From: Nothopassalora personata
Taxonomy: Eukaryota; Ascomycota; Dothideomycetes; Mycosphaerellales; Mycosphaerellaceae
Assembly (NCBI GenBank): GCA_033816765.1
Contig: CM066292.1
Coordinates: forward strand, 5,332,001 to 5,396,000
Direction of reading: 5' to 3'
DNA length: 64,000 bases
In this document: positions 44,709-56,582 of the stretch, piece by piece
Layout: every line of letters begins with the position of its first letter
How positions within the stretch are numbered: the stretch's first letter is position 1
The notes under the pieces: model-generated
Seen by the model: the letters and a program-made list of their open reading frames with translations, nothing else
What the model was told of the DNA's origin: nothing
Database searches by the model: none
Translations under genes and position numbers: made by a program

Positions 44709-47700
44709 AGAGCTCATGCAATTTCACAGCTTTTGTCGTTCGAATTTGCCACCTGCGTCGTAAATCGTGATACTCTGGGTCAAAAAGAATCCCCTCCTCC
44801 ACGCTGATTTTCTCGTAGCACGCTCACGCATCTTCTTCGACCACCACCTTCTCATCTACCTTTTCCTCTGCAGCCTTGCTCTTTTAGCCTGAGGTGAAAA
44901 GTGGTGTGTAACCATCCAGTCAAGGGTCCAAGCCGCCTCGTTTGTTGACATCCTGTTCAACAGCAGCATCTTGCTTGCCTGCGACTGGGGGTGGTTAGCT
45001 ATTTTCTGTTGGCTTTCGTGATTCTCCTTACCCTCCTGTACTGGAGCAGCAAATGTGACCAGAGCCATAGCTCCTACAATTGGCACAATGATGAATTTCT
45101 GGCTCGTTATGGTTTTCGACACTGTTGAATACAGACTTGGTTAACAGAAAGGAGCGTGAAGCAGCACTCGTGGCTTATATGGTACGACAGGTCGTTGTGC
45201 CTGACGCGGGGAATCTCTAGCTCTTTGCAAATGATTGACTCGTGGAGGCCAGGGAGCTTCACCGTTAGACGGCGCTTTCCAGTCATTGGCCGTCCGCAGT
45301 CTCAATTCGCACGAGACTTTGATACGTCTTTCCCGCTGTGCAGATGGGGAGTGAAGGTCGCGGGAAGTGATTTTGGTTGATTACATGTCTCCATCATGAT
45401 GGGGACATGTAGACGACTTCAGCCGATGAAGAGGTGGGACGGATGGTGGTAGCTGATCTTCTGACATGCGGATCTCCGCCAACGACATCTACTTCTCCCA
45501 GTGTCACGGCTTTATGGGACCTATTGTAATGAGTGTTCGAGAACTGCCGAATGTTGGATGACAGCTATCTCGCCGCGGCATTGGCGACTCTACCTCAACA
45601 TCTACAAGCTTTTGTTGCGTAGTGAAGCGAAGTGAATATTGCTTGTATCTATCTAAGGTGAATGACTGCGCCTATATAGATCTATCCCCTTACGCCGAGT
45701 GGTGCCACATGCTTCGGTCTACGAATGAATGCCGAAGTCCGAGCTAGCGAACTCTGATTGGACATTATATCCCTAGGCCCCTACGTGCCTCTATAGCGTT
45801 GTACGGCCGCCGACGGCTATTTGCAACAGCTTCATGCTCCTCAGCCTGGCGTCGTACCTGTGAGTGAAGTCAACATAGACTTTTCACGGATCGGCGTGAT
45901 GACCAGACGATCTGGCGGGAGAGCTTAATCAATGTACTAGATGTATCAGGGGAAGCCCACGCCTGCGCATGCGCCATAATTAATGCGGCCAGTGCGCAAG
46001 ATATGGGCTATGCTGATCAGCAAGTGCGTTGCTCATGTTCATACCAGGTGGATCTCATACACCTGCCCAGATCCTCCAAGCCCGGCCACAAGGGTAACCC
46101 TTCCGAATCTGCTTTGTTCCGCACCATGTTTGCCTGTACTGCTGCCATATTCAGCCGAGTTCTGGTGCATGCAACGCGATCGAGCTCCCCTTGGAGACCG
46201 AATCCGAAGCATCTGGCAGCTCTGACCAGACTGACCAGTGTCAACTCTCGCAGCTTCGAGTATGCACAGTAGTCCACGTCTCCCGCAACCGCATTGTATA
46301 CGGTCACGTTCCAGGGAGGTCGAGATGATATTCTCCAGCATATCAGCGAAGCAAGAGACTGACGACGACAAAGAGCTGCTCTTAAGAAGGCCCAACGCTG
46401 GGGAGGCACTCTCGATTATAGCCAGTTCTGTCCACATTTTCATCACAGCGGCTGTTATGATGACAGCCACAAGACACCAGCAGCAGCGCGATGGAAGAGA
46501 GCATTGTCCAGCTGGATATGAAACACCAAATGGTACCACCTATCATCTTGGTGTAGCGCGGTCTATTTGATCTGATCGAGAACAAGTGCCCTAGATGTCA
46601 TCAATCGACCAAGATCTGCGGTGCTGTCATCAAGCAATCAAGTTACTTGACTGACGCAAAATGCGATACTTGCTTGGATAAATGACTAGTTACTTGCTTG
46701 ACTGATATTCAGGGCCTATACTTGACTGACTTGACTTGCTTGACTGGGTAAAATATAAGATCGTTGCACTATTTATATATGTGCGGTATGATAGATCTGA
46801 TAAGTGCCATAGACTCCCCACCGCAGGTCGACATTGTTCGTGTTGGGTCCAAATATCGTTCTCGTGCCCAGGCATGACTCGGATTCATGAAGTGCCGCAA
46901 GTCAGGGTGCACAGGCGCAAAGCTTCGACTGACATTCTACCTCAATGCCCTAGATGCTGATGATCGGGACAACACTACGTGACAGTACACGCACGCGAGG
47001 ACCCTGTCGTTTGGTCAGGCCCAATAGCAGTTATCATGAGTCATGTGTCACAGACCTTGCTCCAGCACACATGAGCTTCACGCTGAAGCCTGCCGCCAGG
47101 CACCCAACAGGCTTGAAACCCATGCGTACGACTAGGGCGCAATCTCGACCGATGCCAAGCTGGAAGCGCGGCCGCCGATGCCCTCTTGCTTTCGCTGAAC
47201 CATCCCGTGAACGTGCGTAAGCAAACTTGCACAGCGAAAGCGATATTCGGGGACAGGCGTTCACTCCAAGCTGTCTTGGCTCTTCACTGCAAGATACAGA
47301 TCCGAGCAGGCAATGTTGCACGGGAATCGAGAGCTTATTCGAACTTCAACGCCAGAGTGGGTTCGGTCCGTGCGAATGACGTTCGTCTCACGCGTTCGCG
47401 TGCGTACGAGGAGGTGGTCGCGTACGCACGCAGCATGCCAAGACCATATGTTTACTGGTGACTAAGCGTTTTGGAGGATAGTCGCACGCTGGCCGCGATA
47501 GTCGCATTTGCGTGCCACTCCAATCTGTTCAACGCCTTACATATTCGCGGAGTTCATCTTCGATTCAGCGATGCATTCAGCATGTTCGGACAATGCGACC
47601 GCGCCGTTGTTCACATCTCCGACTGAGAAATGAGTCCTGCAAAGTCAGCGTGAAAATTATGCACGCGCCATCATGGTCCACGGACTTACAGACGGCGGAA

Positions 47701-47867
47701 AAATGAAGGCCCACGAACGCCGATGTGTTGAAGAGCCTGGGCAGTGGTGATGTGCCTCTGGTTCCCTTCCTCCGACGACATCGCTTCGATTCGTTGCAGT
47801 GATGATATCGATGGAACGACCTCTTCAATTTCCTGTTAGAGAACACTGGGGTATCTTTTCTCTTTTT
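44709..47867. other. Gene-poor 3.2-kb intergenic stretch
   Basis: No gene is supported. A minus-strand frame at 44856-45122 looks like a secretion signal (FIIVPIVGAMALVTFAAPV), but its longest form begins with GTG and has no good ATG. Frames at 46017-46570 and 47034-47321 overlap antisense frames and lack domains. A near-perfect palindrome lies at 45382-45411, and short CTTGACTGA-type repeats lie at about 46640-46745. Confidence 0.5.
45382..45411. repeat. 30-bp near-perfect palindrome
   Basis: The arms TACATGTCTCCATCA and TGATGGGGACATGTA pair at 14 of 15 positions. It could be a dimeric regulator site or part of a hairpin; its context is non-coding. Confidence 0.8.
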
Positions 47868-48293
47868 CTAGCTTCTAGCACCACCGAATACACGATCAAG
47901 CTCCCGTCTCTCCTCGAACTCGATTATACCTTCCACCCCCTTCTTCATGATCGTCGAGAAAAATTCGTCATCCTCCTCTCTCATGCGCTCCTGCTCTTGC
48001 TGCAGCCTCGCCTGTTCAGCAACCTCCTGAGCATTTATATCATCGATCCAATGTTGCAGTGCGCAGAAAGCAAGGATAAAGAATGCGAAAAGGGATGCCA
48101 GAAAGAATGTCAAAGTGATCCCTGGCCACGGATACGCAATGAACAGGTCAACCCAACCTCGCTCGAAGTGGATCGGGACGAGGTTTCTCGCGGCTTGGCT
48201 TCGAAGCGGCTCCGGTTCAAGTGATGGGACGAAACCGGTCGATAGTTGTTGAGCAGTTAACAGCGCTGCGTTGTTGCTAGGCTCTTCGTCCAC
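47868..48293 (-). CDS. Possible small single-pass membrane protein, start uncertain
   Basis: The frame holds 141 codons but begins at GTG; no ATG precedes it, so the first exon is unresolved (an acceptor-like TTCTCAG lies just upstream at about 48300). The protein has a hydrophobic segment WPGITLTFFLASLFAFFILA at residues ~55-75, then an acidic coiled coil (AQEVAEQARLQQEQERMREE) and a Glu/Arg-rich end. It lies immediately downstream of the PDAT gene on the same strand. The orthologue is unknown. It could be a separate short gene or, less likely, an alternative end of PDAT. Confidence 0.4.
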   Translation of the reverse strand: MDEEPSNNAALLTAQQLSTGFVPSLEPEPLRSQAARNLVPIHFERGWVDLFIAYPWPGITLTFFLASLFAFFILAFCALQHWIDDINAQEVAEQARLQQEQERMREEDDEFFSTIMKKGVEGIIEFEERRELDRVFGGARS

Positions 48294-48350
48294 GGTGTCG
48301 CACTGAGAAGGCCGACGACGACTTGCGATCTTTCTGTGGCTGGCAGACTT

Positions 48351-50430
48351 CTAATCTCTCTCTCGCTCCGGCTCTTCATCGTAGATCTTGACCTTCTCGG
48401 CATACTCTGCGATGTTGCTAACGACGCGCTCTTCGACCAAATGCCCTTTACCGCCAGCAACTCGGAGAATGAGATCGTTCAGTGACGAGCGGCCAAGGAT
48501 GTCGACATGGTCCGCAGTATTTGGCCCACCACGTGGACTGTACATATCCGGTTCGTGAGGCATCTCGACAGTTGTGATTTGTATACCAGCTGGGTTGTAG
48601 CGATTGATCTTCCAGCCTTTGTTGCACATGTAGCCGGTCGATAGCAGGTTCACGGTACCGTCGCCTTCGCCCATCACAACGCCGTGGTCCACTTGGCCGT
48701 CGGGTGTGTTGACAGAGGTATCTGTTGGTCATGTTAGCACAAGTCAAGTCATGAGTTTGGACGTTGGCAAAGTACCGATAGCGACCATTGTTTGGTTGTT
48801 GAGATCTTTCTCTTCATGGTAGAAGTATGCTCGCTCTGTGGGCTTGCCGATACCGTAAAAGCAATAGATCTTCATGTTAGGTGCAAGTGGTAATCTGGTC
48901 TCAAGCGGGTTCATCCATTTTGCTGGGATGATCTGGTTGTCTTCAACTTCTTTCTTACTGTGCGCCACTCCACGGCTGTAGGATGTCTGGACAGCGTTGA
49001 CATACCAGTCCGGCGTGTTCTTGTACAGGTATGGCAAGGCTTCGCTGACTGTCAGATTGCCTGGCGTTTTGGTATCGTTAATTTCCTTGAAGCTGATAAA
49101 CTTGCCGTGTGTGACGGTCTGGTTGGACTTGTCGTCTGGTGCACCGCTCTCGTCACCCCAGACGGCGTTGCCACCGATAGGAAGCATGCTGCTGATGCCG
49201 GGCATGGCTCGGAAGATTTCCGCGCGTTCTGCTCGGGATAGGAACTTCTCCAGACCGTACACAGCGAAAGCGTTGAGCTGCGCAGTATCTCTCATCTCTC
49301 CACTAAGCACTGCTGGAAGGTCCTTCAGTGCCCCGAGCATGCAGCCTGAAATGTTGATCCAGGATTCGATGTGCTCGTCCACCCAAGTCTGGCCGCCATT
49401 ACCGTGACCTTCTGCTTCGGCCCAGTGCAGGAAGTAAAGTAGCACTTGGGATCCCATTGAGTGTGACAGCAACACTACCTTCTCTCCACTGACATGCTTG
49501 GCCACTTCGATGTGGTTCTTCAGCCTGGTGAAATACTGATCGCGGATCTCGTAATTCATGTAGCTCAATCGCCAGTCATACGCTGCTGTGAAAGCATTGG
49601 TCGGATCGTAGCCTACCGTTGCCAGGTTTTCCAGAATCTTGTTCCAGATCCAGTATCCTGTTATGAAGAAGTCGGCAGCGTCAAAGCCTTGGCTTGAACG
49701 CAGCTTGATGCCAGGCGGGTCGAGACCAGTCATCTTGTCCAACATGATATGTCTCTTCCAGCTTGCCTTGTCTAGCACCAATGCCCTCATCATGCTCCAC
49801 GATCCCCACAACCTCTTTCTGAAGTACTGTCTCGACTCGTCTTCTGTGCCCCAGCTTTCTAGCCCGGTCGAGATGACTCCCGGGATCATAATGACGGGAT
49901 ACTTGGCCTTGATGCCTTCTTGTCGTGCATGTAGACCGACAGCGAATGAGTCGTAATCGACAGTCTTTTTCTCACGGGACTACACGTCGAGCAGCTTCGT
50001 CAACATCAGCTTGAAGAACGCGAACAAGCACAACGAGGGGGAAACATACCTGCAGATCACGAATGTCGCGGATCAGGCCAGTCGGGAGTACGTCCAGGAC
50101 ACTATCCAAGTTCATCTCCTCCAGCCCAGCCATGGTGATGAGCTTGTCGATGCCGCCATTACTCCCCGCGAAGAAGCCGGCAGCGAGCAGCCCGAAGAGA
50201 CCTCCCAGTCCGAAGACCCACGCATTGCGTCGCTTTCCGCCTTTTGGCTTGACCTGTCGCTTGAGCTTCTCTAACTTCTCCTTGGGCACGATGCGATAGG
50301 CGTCTCCACCAGCTTCTTTCGGCGCAACAGGGTGCGGACTGGAGTCACGTGAACTGGCTGGTGAGTCGTCGTCGTCGTCGTCGTCGTCGTCGTTGTGGCC
50401 ACCAAAGATGCGTCGCCGCAGCGTTGACAT
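48351..50430 (-). CDS. LRO1: Phospholipid:diacylglycerol acyltransferase (three exons)
   Basis: Exons are 50430-50050, 49979-48776 and 48721-48351; 651 residues, the usual PDAT length. The enzyme moves an acyl chain from a phospholipid to diacylglycerol to make triacylglycerol at the ER. The N-terminus is acidic (a poly-Asp run at residues 14-22), and one membrane segment WVFGLGGLFGLLAAGFFAGS lies at ~70-90. The catalytic part has PVIMIPGVISTGLESWGT, the nucleophile in LLSHSMGSQVLLYF, the Asp region GEGDGTVNLLS and a His in TADHVDILG. It ends EEPERERD. It is transcribed away from NAA30 with 220 bp between start codons. Confidence 0.95.
48722..48775 (-). other. Intron 2 of the PDAT gene
   Basis: 54 bp; starts GTACTTTG and ends ACCAACAG, with branch motif TGCTAACAT. 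Joining gives MVAI/DTSVNTPDGQVDHG in frame. Confidence 0.85.
49980..50049 (-). other. Intron 1 of the PDAT gene
   Basis: 70 bp; donor GTATGTTT and acceptor CGTGTAG. Joining gives IRDIRDLQ/SREKKTVDYDSF, which matches the family around the membrane-proximal region. Nearby AG sites would break the frame. Confidence 0.75.
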
Positions 50431-50650
50431 AGTGATATGTATTGCAACGATGTTGTTGTGGTTGTTGTAGCAGCCAAGAAAAGTGCCTGGCCGCGCGGAA
50501 AAGTTCGATGAAACCGTTGACGTCACTGCCAAGCACGCGATAAGATCTTACAGCGAGCATCTTCTGCATGTGCTTTCACATGCCGCTTGCCTCGTCCCCT
50601 GACTTGCCTCATGCTGCTTCGGTAACATCACACGGTGCCAAACGAGCGGC
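50431..50650. promoter_or_regulatory. Shared promoter region between PDAT and NAA30
   Basis: Only 220 bp separates the divergent start codons, so the two genes must share upstream sequence. No clear TATA box was seen. Co-regulation is possible but not shown by the sequence. Confidence 0.55.
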
Positions 50651-51439
50651 ATGGGCGATAAGGCAGCTCAAATGACGCGGAATGCCGCCAACGACGACAC
50701 CCAAGTGGCTGCAGATGAGCTCCAATATGTCTGTTATGGCACAGAAAAAGAGTCCCCATACCTGCCGGCCATCAAGCAGCTGATCAGTAAAGATCTATCG
50801 GAGCCCTACAGTATTTATGTGTACAGATATTTTCTGTACCATTGGGGCGACCTATGCTTCATGGTGAGCCAATGCTGACGGATGCATATTCATGTCAACA
50901 GTCCTGATCCTTTACAGGCCCTCGATAAACACAACAGCCTCATCGGCGTCATAGTCTGCAAACTCGAACCCCACCGGGGCGGCCCCCTGCGCGGCTACAT
51001 CGCCATGCTCGCCACACAACAAGAACACCGTGGAAAAGGCATAGCCGGTAAACTCGTGCGTCTCGCCGTCGATGCCATGAAAGCGCAGGATGCCGATGAG
51101 ATCGCTTTGGAAACCGAAGTCGACAATATTCCCAGCTTGCGGATCTACGAGAAACTTGGCTTCATCAGGACCAAACGACTCCATCGGTATTATCTTAGTG
51201 GCACTTCTGCCTTCAGGTTGATTTTGTATTTGAAGCCTGGGGTACCGTATATAAAGACTTACCCGCCGGAGTATGGAGGGCCGATGGAGTATGGGAAGGC
51301 GGGGGAGGTGGGGTATGGCGGTGGCGGTCCTGGCGGAGGAGGGATGCCGTTGGGAGAGCAGGATCTGATTGAGCGGCAGGTGGCGCAGATGAGGATTGAG
51401 GATGCGTATGGGGAGAGGCATCATGTGCGCGGGATATGA
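50651..51439 (+). CDS. NAA30: NatC N-alpha-acetyltransferase catalytic subunit (two exons)
   Basis: Exon 1 is 50651-50863, intron 50864-50917, exon 2 50918-51439; 244 residues. This GNAT enzyme (yeast Mak3) acetylates N-termini such as Met-Leu and Met-Ile in a cytosolic complex with the Mak10 and Mak31 homologues. Visible are YSIYVYRYFLYHWGDLCFM, LIGVIVCKLEPH and RGYIAMLATQ; the acetyl-CoA loop QEHRGKGIAGKLV; and LETEVDNIPSLRIYEKLGFI, typical of Naa30. A C-terminal ~60-residue Gly-rich extension (GYGGGGPGGGGMP) then a helix goes beyond yeast Mak3. Confidence 0.95.
50864..50917 (+). other. Intron of the NAA30 gene
   Basis: 54 bp; donor GTGAGCC, branch GCTGACG, acceptor TTTACAG. The join is CFM/ALDKHNSLIG. 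Confidence 0.9.
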
Positions 51440-52660
51440 TGGCGTTGACCCTATTGGTGCATCATCAATTCAGCAGTCGAACACAGTCATCTCTCGCCCA
51501 ATCAAGCCTCGTATCTTGGCCTGCCACTTGACGTAGTCCGAATCCTCCTCGGCCTCCGATCGTTGAGTCGGATCCGTCCAGCTCTGCAGTCCCTCGCCAT
51601 GTAGCAATTGCTCGATCAAGCTCTCCTGGACCTGCTGCGGCAACCCGAGTCTGCAAACCCACCAGATCGTCTTTATGCGTACAATTCCCAAACCAAACCA
51701 AGCTTTTGTCAAGCCGCAACGTTGTTGTTGCTCACTACTCTCGATGAATGGCCTTCTAGGCACGTGCGCTTAGCGTCTGTAACGGCGCTAGCACGTGTTT
51801 ACCCACAAATATTTCACCTTGCAAACTCCTATATTGACACCAAACCAGCTCTTCAGACGATCGGAACCAACATCAAGCCTCAGCCTTTACAGCAAAGGGA
51901 AAGTATCAACACGGCGACTATACCAGCCAAGCCCTTTCGCTTGCTCGAGCTTCCCGCAGAGCTTCGCAACCGCATCTGCGAGCGCACGGTCGTCTCCGAC
52001 GAACCTCTCACCATGCCAACTCACACCCGTCTCAGGTCTCGATTGTTCAGCAACTCAGCACCTTGACACCGCTCTCCGACCTCGCAAGTTTTTCAGCAGC
52101 TTTCCCACAAACTCATATCATTCACGCTCTGCCTCCATCGCCGGACTGTCTCGGCGCCTTCCAACAAGTCACGAGTTTTCCACGCGAGCTGACACTTCTG
52201 CTCGTCAATTCGCAACGAGGCCATCTCAATCTACCATGGAGAGAACTGCTTCGCCGCCACCGAGGACACGGTCTGCGTCCACGATGCAGAGGAGGCGTGT
52301 CCCTTCTTGCCGATGGACAAGAATATGATCTTCTCACCACTCAAGGTCTATCTTCACAGACTGAACCACAGAAAGTACGCCTGATCAGTAGGAACAAGCT
52401 ACACTACAGTATCAATTGGACAAAGGGAGACGGTCGTAGCCCCAAAGAGATGCGTGAGAAGTGCTTGTCGTCTGCGGCTCGGGTGGTGCTGGGAGATCTT
52501 AGAGGCAATATTACGAATTGTGGCCTGAAATTCAATGCTCTGAAGCCTCGTCCTAAGGAACCAGGTGGTCATGCTTGTCGGCGTGAGCTTTGTGTCAGTT
52601 GCATGGGATGTGATTTCGTTGGTATGGTGAAGAAAAGGCTCGAGAATCTCGGGTAGAAAA
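51440..52660. pseudogene. Possible decayed 2EXR/F-box-like gene (plus strand), structure unresolved
   Basis: A plus-strand segment near 51930-52010 reads PFRLLELPAELRNRICERTV, the same family signature as in the gene at 40070-40848. Frames before and after it begin with TTG codons, and a stop follows at about 52064; the next frame (52066-52656) ends with a Cys-rich part (CRRELCVSCMGCDF). No clear intron links them. An opposite-strand frame at 51470-51763 also lacks an ATG. Either a decayed gene or unrecognised introns could explain this. Confidence 0.35.
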
Positions 52661-53621
52661 ACGACTAGAAGTAAGAGCAGAGAGACACACCAAGGGTAAA
52701 GGTTAGAGCGAAGTGCTTCGCATGGCCAGGGGTGATGTCAGTAGCTTGGAGGTGGCGATGGTTCGAAGATAAGGCCGACATGTGTAAAGCCAAGAGCAGG
52801 AGAACAAAGTCGGTCCTCGTCATGTCAATGCCAAACGCAGCTAAGGCATTCACGATAACAGGACTCCGTATCGTTCGCAGCCAACAGATTCTGAACATCA
52901 AGTGCGCATGTGCACCGTCGCCCTCGCATCACTGCACTTGAGGACAACGGAAGGCGCGATGATGCCACGGACCTAGTTGGCGCTCCTGCATGCCGCGGTC
53001 AGGGTCACTGCCCTGATCGATGGCATGATAGCCGAACAGCGTGGAAGGTATCAAGAACGCATTCATATACCTTGCTTCCTATCTCTCATATCGTGAGGTC
53101 AACGTCGGCACCTTCTCGAGCAGCACTTTGACACCTTTGGGTCGGGTCCACTGAAGGCGCACTCCTCGAAATAGCGATTCATCTTAATTCAAATATGGTG
53201 CTGGTTGCACTTCTGCCAATGACCGGACGCCAATGCTGATTGATATAGGCTCTGATGCACGAAGCAAGGGGTTTGTGCTGCGACCAGCACACGGCAGCCA
53301 TCAAGCAGGTCAGATAAACAGCGAACGGGTCGAACTCCATCGGCCTGAACATCTCATGACGAGTAGGAAGTGCATCCACAGTAGTTGGAAATCCTGACGG
53401 CAGGGCAGTGGCAAACATGAGCCTGACACAAAACACCGGGCAGCTTCTCGTCTCATTGCAACGCGCCAATAATCTCGGCGATCTCGAATCATGAATTGTC
53501 TTGTCGTGTTCATCTACCACATTTAGCATACTACACTTTTTGATCTTCTTGCGAAGGCCTCGCTAAACTCATTGCTCCCACCGACACACAGATCGTCTCT
53601 CTCTCTCTCTTTCAACCTGAC
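52661..53621. other. Intergenic, no gene seen
   Basis: Short overlapping frames on both strands have no domains. A CT-dinucleotide run lies at about 53594-53611, just downstream of the fimbrin stop codon. Confidence 0.5.
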
Positions 53622-55744
53622 CTACGCGCCCAGTCGCTCCGCGGTCGCCATCAGACTACCGATGAATGTAACAATAAGCCTCGATCGCAGACTTGTGATG
53701 TCCTCCGGTACCAGCCAGATGGTAGCGCCCATCTTTCTTGCGATCGAAATGGCGAGCTTGGCGTTCGCGTATGCCTCCTCGTCCGATCTTCCAGGTGCCA
53801 CAAGGTCGTAGTCAACGTAAGAGCTCTTGATACCATTCAACACGTCAAGCAAGTACACTCCAGAGGCGATCTGCTGGTCTTTGAAGCTTCGCACTGATGA
53901 AGATCGTCCGCCCTTCTTGACCGTGTTGTTCGCCCACTGTACCATGTCCGCGTCGCTGATCTCACGTTTGCCAAGGCGTTGTGCAAGAGCTGACAGCGTG
54001 TTTGTGATGTCCTTGCGCATGAGTTGCCAGACCATGCCGAGTGTGAGCGTCCGCTGGCCATCTGTGATGTCTGCACCCTGGATTCCGACCAGCGAGAACC
54101 TATTCTGCTTGCCAATCTCCACGGCGTAGTTGGTGTTTTCGACAGCCTTGAATCGCGACATACCAGACTTGATGGTCAAGTATTGCTCGTCTGGATCTTG
54201 GCTGACGGGTGTAACGGCGGTAGCTGGTGGCTTGTTGACGTGTCTCCAGTTGACGCTGCCTTGAATGACCTTGTCGTATGCTTGTAGAAGTATAATGCCG
54301 TCCTTGAGATCGTCGAAGAATGATGTGACCGTCGGCTTGACGTCAATGGAGTTGAGCCATAGCGTGAACACACGAGCCTCGCGCTCCCCTTCTGCGTCAA
54401 AGTCATCAATCTCTGCCTTCTCTTCCTCTGTGATCGGGTCGAGACCAGGATGGTTGTTGAAGAGGTTTGCGACGAATGCGAGGTTGAGCTTCGGGTTGCC
54501 AGCCGTCAGCGACTTTGGTGTCAAGAACTTGCGGCAAGGAGGATCGAGGCGGTCGGCGTGCTGGAGGACTTGCTCGGCGCGTTGTTGCAGGTCGGATGTC
54601 TGTAGTGGTGATCGCGAGCAGACGTTGGGCGCAAGCTGGTTGAGTAGAACAGTGTAGTTCTCGGCGTCCTTGACATCGCTGGAGAAGTTCTGCACTCTGT
54701 CGAACGTCAGCATTCGGACAACTCTGCGATGCACAGTCGTGCTTACCTTCGGTTCCAGCCGGCATTCTTCAAGTGGTAGTTGAACCATCTCAGCAGAATC
54801 TGCTCCGGAGGAAGTCGCAAGAACTGTTCCAGTGTCTCGCCGTCTTCAAGCAGGCGGTAGAGCTCAGGGTGAAGCTTGATATCGATCTTGCCCAATAGAC
54901 CTCTGCGGATGATCTGCCAGATCAGACCCAGCACAAGGTGCTCGCGCACTTCAATGATGTCTCCGGCGCCAATGTTGACGACAGAGCAGCCGATAGCCTT
55001 GGACGACTCAATGACGATGTTGTTGTTCTCGGTCATGTGGAACGCGTTCAGCTTCTTGATCTTCTTGCCCTCTCTGTTCAGCACTCGCTCGTCGATGGTG
55101 TCCGGCACGCTGTCGTTGATGAGCTTGGCCAGCACGAGGCCGTCTCTGCACGAGTCGAACATCTCGAAGGTGTCCAGCGGGAAGGGCAGTAGGTGACCAA
55201 TGTCTGCGTCGCCGGCAAGAACGGCATTGATGTGCGAGGTGAAGGCAGTGCGCTCGTCCTCATTGATGGTATGCTGCGAGCTGCCCGTCGCTCCTCCCAC
55301 GGTAATCCTGCCTGGTCTCTGCTGCGCGCCGCCGCCGCCGCCAGTGCCTTGGCTTTGCAGTCCGCCGGCCGGAGCAGCTCCAGCTTGTGGTTGCGCGGCA
55401 TTGCTGAAGCCTCGCGATCGCTGCTGCGCAGGACTGCTCTGTCGTAGTCGCGCAATCAAGTCGACATAGTCGTCCAGCTCCACGCGCCTCGAACTGTCCA
55501 GCTCGACCTCTTTCAGCGCCTGTCTCACCACATCGTACGGCTGTCGCTCGGTGCCTTGGGCGGATTTGATCGCCGTCGCCTCGTCTACGTAGCCCTTGTC
55601 GTCGACGTCGAGTTTGCGGAAGGCATCGCTGAGTCCGTAGATCTCCGACTGGGGGAATTGAGGGTATTTCTGGTATGCAATCTTAGCTCAAGCCTTCCGC
55701 TTTTTGTTTGGTGGGCATACCTTTTGTAGCTTGAGTACGTTCAT
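53622..55744 (-). CDS. SAC6: Fimbrin, actin-bundling protein (three exons)
   Basis: Exons are 55744-55721 (eight codons, MNVLKLQK), 55669-54747 and 54696-53622; 673 residues. Fimbrin cross-links actin filaments in patches and cables during endocytosis and polar growth. After a start with a degenerate EF-hand region (YPQFPQSEIYGLSDAFRKLD, then VDDKGYVDEATA) come two actin-binding domains, each with two calponin-homology domains: for example LPFPLDTFEMFDSCRDGLVL and HLVLGLIWQIIRRGLL in the first, MVWQLMRKDITNTLSALAQR and GATIWLVPEDI in the second. A Gly/Gln/Pro-rich linker (residues ~105-145) makes it slightly longer than usual. Confidence 0.95.
54697..54746 (-). other. Intron 2 of fimbrin
   Basis: 50 bp; donor GTAAGCA, branch GCTGACG, acceptor TCGACAG. 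The join is NAGWNRR/VQNFSSDVKD, with the Arg codon split. Confidence 0.9.
55670..55720 (-). other. Intron 1 of fimbrin
   Basis: 51 bp; donor GTATGCC and acceptor ATACCAG, with a GCTAAG branch-like motif. The join is MNVLKLQK/KYPQFPQSEIYG. The tiny first exon would be missed by ORF-based calling. Confidence 0.85.
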
Positions 55745-55796
55745 GATGGCAAGCACAAGCGCTGTACGGTATGGAGGGTCGTGAACAAGGCAAGCT

Positions 55797-55819
55797 GGGG
55801 GGAAGGGGGGGGGGGGAGG
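55797..55819 (+). promoter_or_regulatory. G-run upstream of fimbrin
   Basis: A stretch of G blocks broken by AA lies 53 bases upstream of the fimbrin ATG (C-rich on the coding strand). It may form a G-quadruplex or a poly-pyrimidine promoter element, as is common upstream of fungal cytoskeletal genes. Confidence 0.4.
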
Positions 55820-56201
55820 ACAAGCTAGTGTGACATCAGGCGTTATGTTGCAGCCTTGAAGACATCCGGTTTCCCTTCCAACAACGTCAGAACCACAGCA
55901 CAGCCCCACTTTCGCTGCAACGTTGATCCGGCGCCGAGCTCAGCCCCACTTTCACGCCACCTTCGCATGAATGCAACAACACCCACCACCAGGCACAATC
56001 CATTCGACCGCGTCTCTTCGGACATCGTGTTGTTCGCGGCCACCAATGCCAAGCTCAACTCACTGCCACTTATCCCTCCTCACATCGTGGCGTCCGAAAT
56101 GAGCCGAAGCATCATATCGTCCGCCTGCGAGACTGAGCGTCACCCGCATCGAGAGCCTTCTATCTGCAAGGCAACATGCAGCCGCTGATCACGTGTGGTC
56201 A

Positions 56202-56582
56202 ATGCGAGAAGATACTCTGTACTTCGCCACCGAGATCACTGAGTCGAAGGGCACGCAGACCGCAATCAAGGAAGATCTCACGTCCCCGAAGACCGGACAA
56301 AAGACTCGCGGAATCCTAGCTCCACTGTCGCCTTCACCACCCGAACTCGCCGCAGAAGCTAACACGCCGGCTCCGGAAACTACATTGAAGTCGATCACCG
56401 CGCCCTCAAGGTCTTCCAGCTGCTTTTTCATGCACCGTCAGTATGCTTCACACCAGGCGAGGTTTCAAGGACCGATTTCTTGTACTGTGGCATCCGTCGG
56501 CTTCCGTGTCGAGAAAGTTTGTGCATCTGCGTGGCTGTTCGACGCGGCGAATGGACTTGCAGCAGGGCATTCAAATTCATGA
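56202..56582 (+). CDS. Hypothetical protein, weakly supported
   Basis: An open frame of 126 codons from the ATG at 56202, opposite to fimbrin. The composition is Pro/Ser/Thr-rich in the middle; no domain is recognised. An alternative frame from ATG 56176 gives a 47-residue Arg-rich peptide with C-X2-C (ITCGQCEKILC). Missing introns may connect these. Treat as tentative. Confidence 0.25.
   Translation: MREDTLYFATEITESKGTQTAIKEDLTSPKTGQKTRGILAPLSPSPPELAAEANTPAPETTLKSITAPSRSSSCFFMHRQYASHQARFQGPISCTVASVGFRVEKVCASAWLFDAANGLAAGHSNS

Noticed and set aside
44856..45122. Small secreted-type protein on the minus strand
   Set aside because: The signal-like stretch starts from GTG, there is no in-frame ATG upstream or a clear splice site, and the remainder has no features.
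46640..46745. Short repeats of CTTGACTGA type considered as a CRISPR-like or satellite array
   Set aside because: Units are irregular in spacing and sequence, too few, and the genome is eukaryotic.
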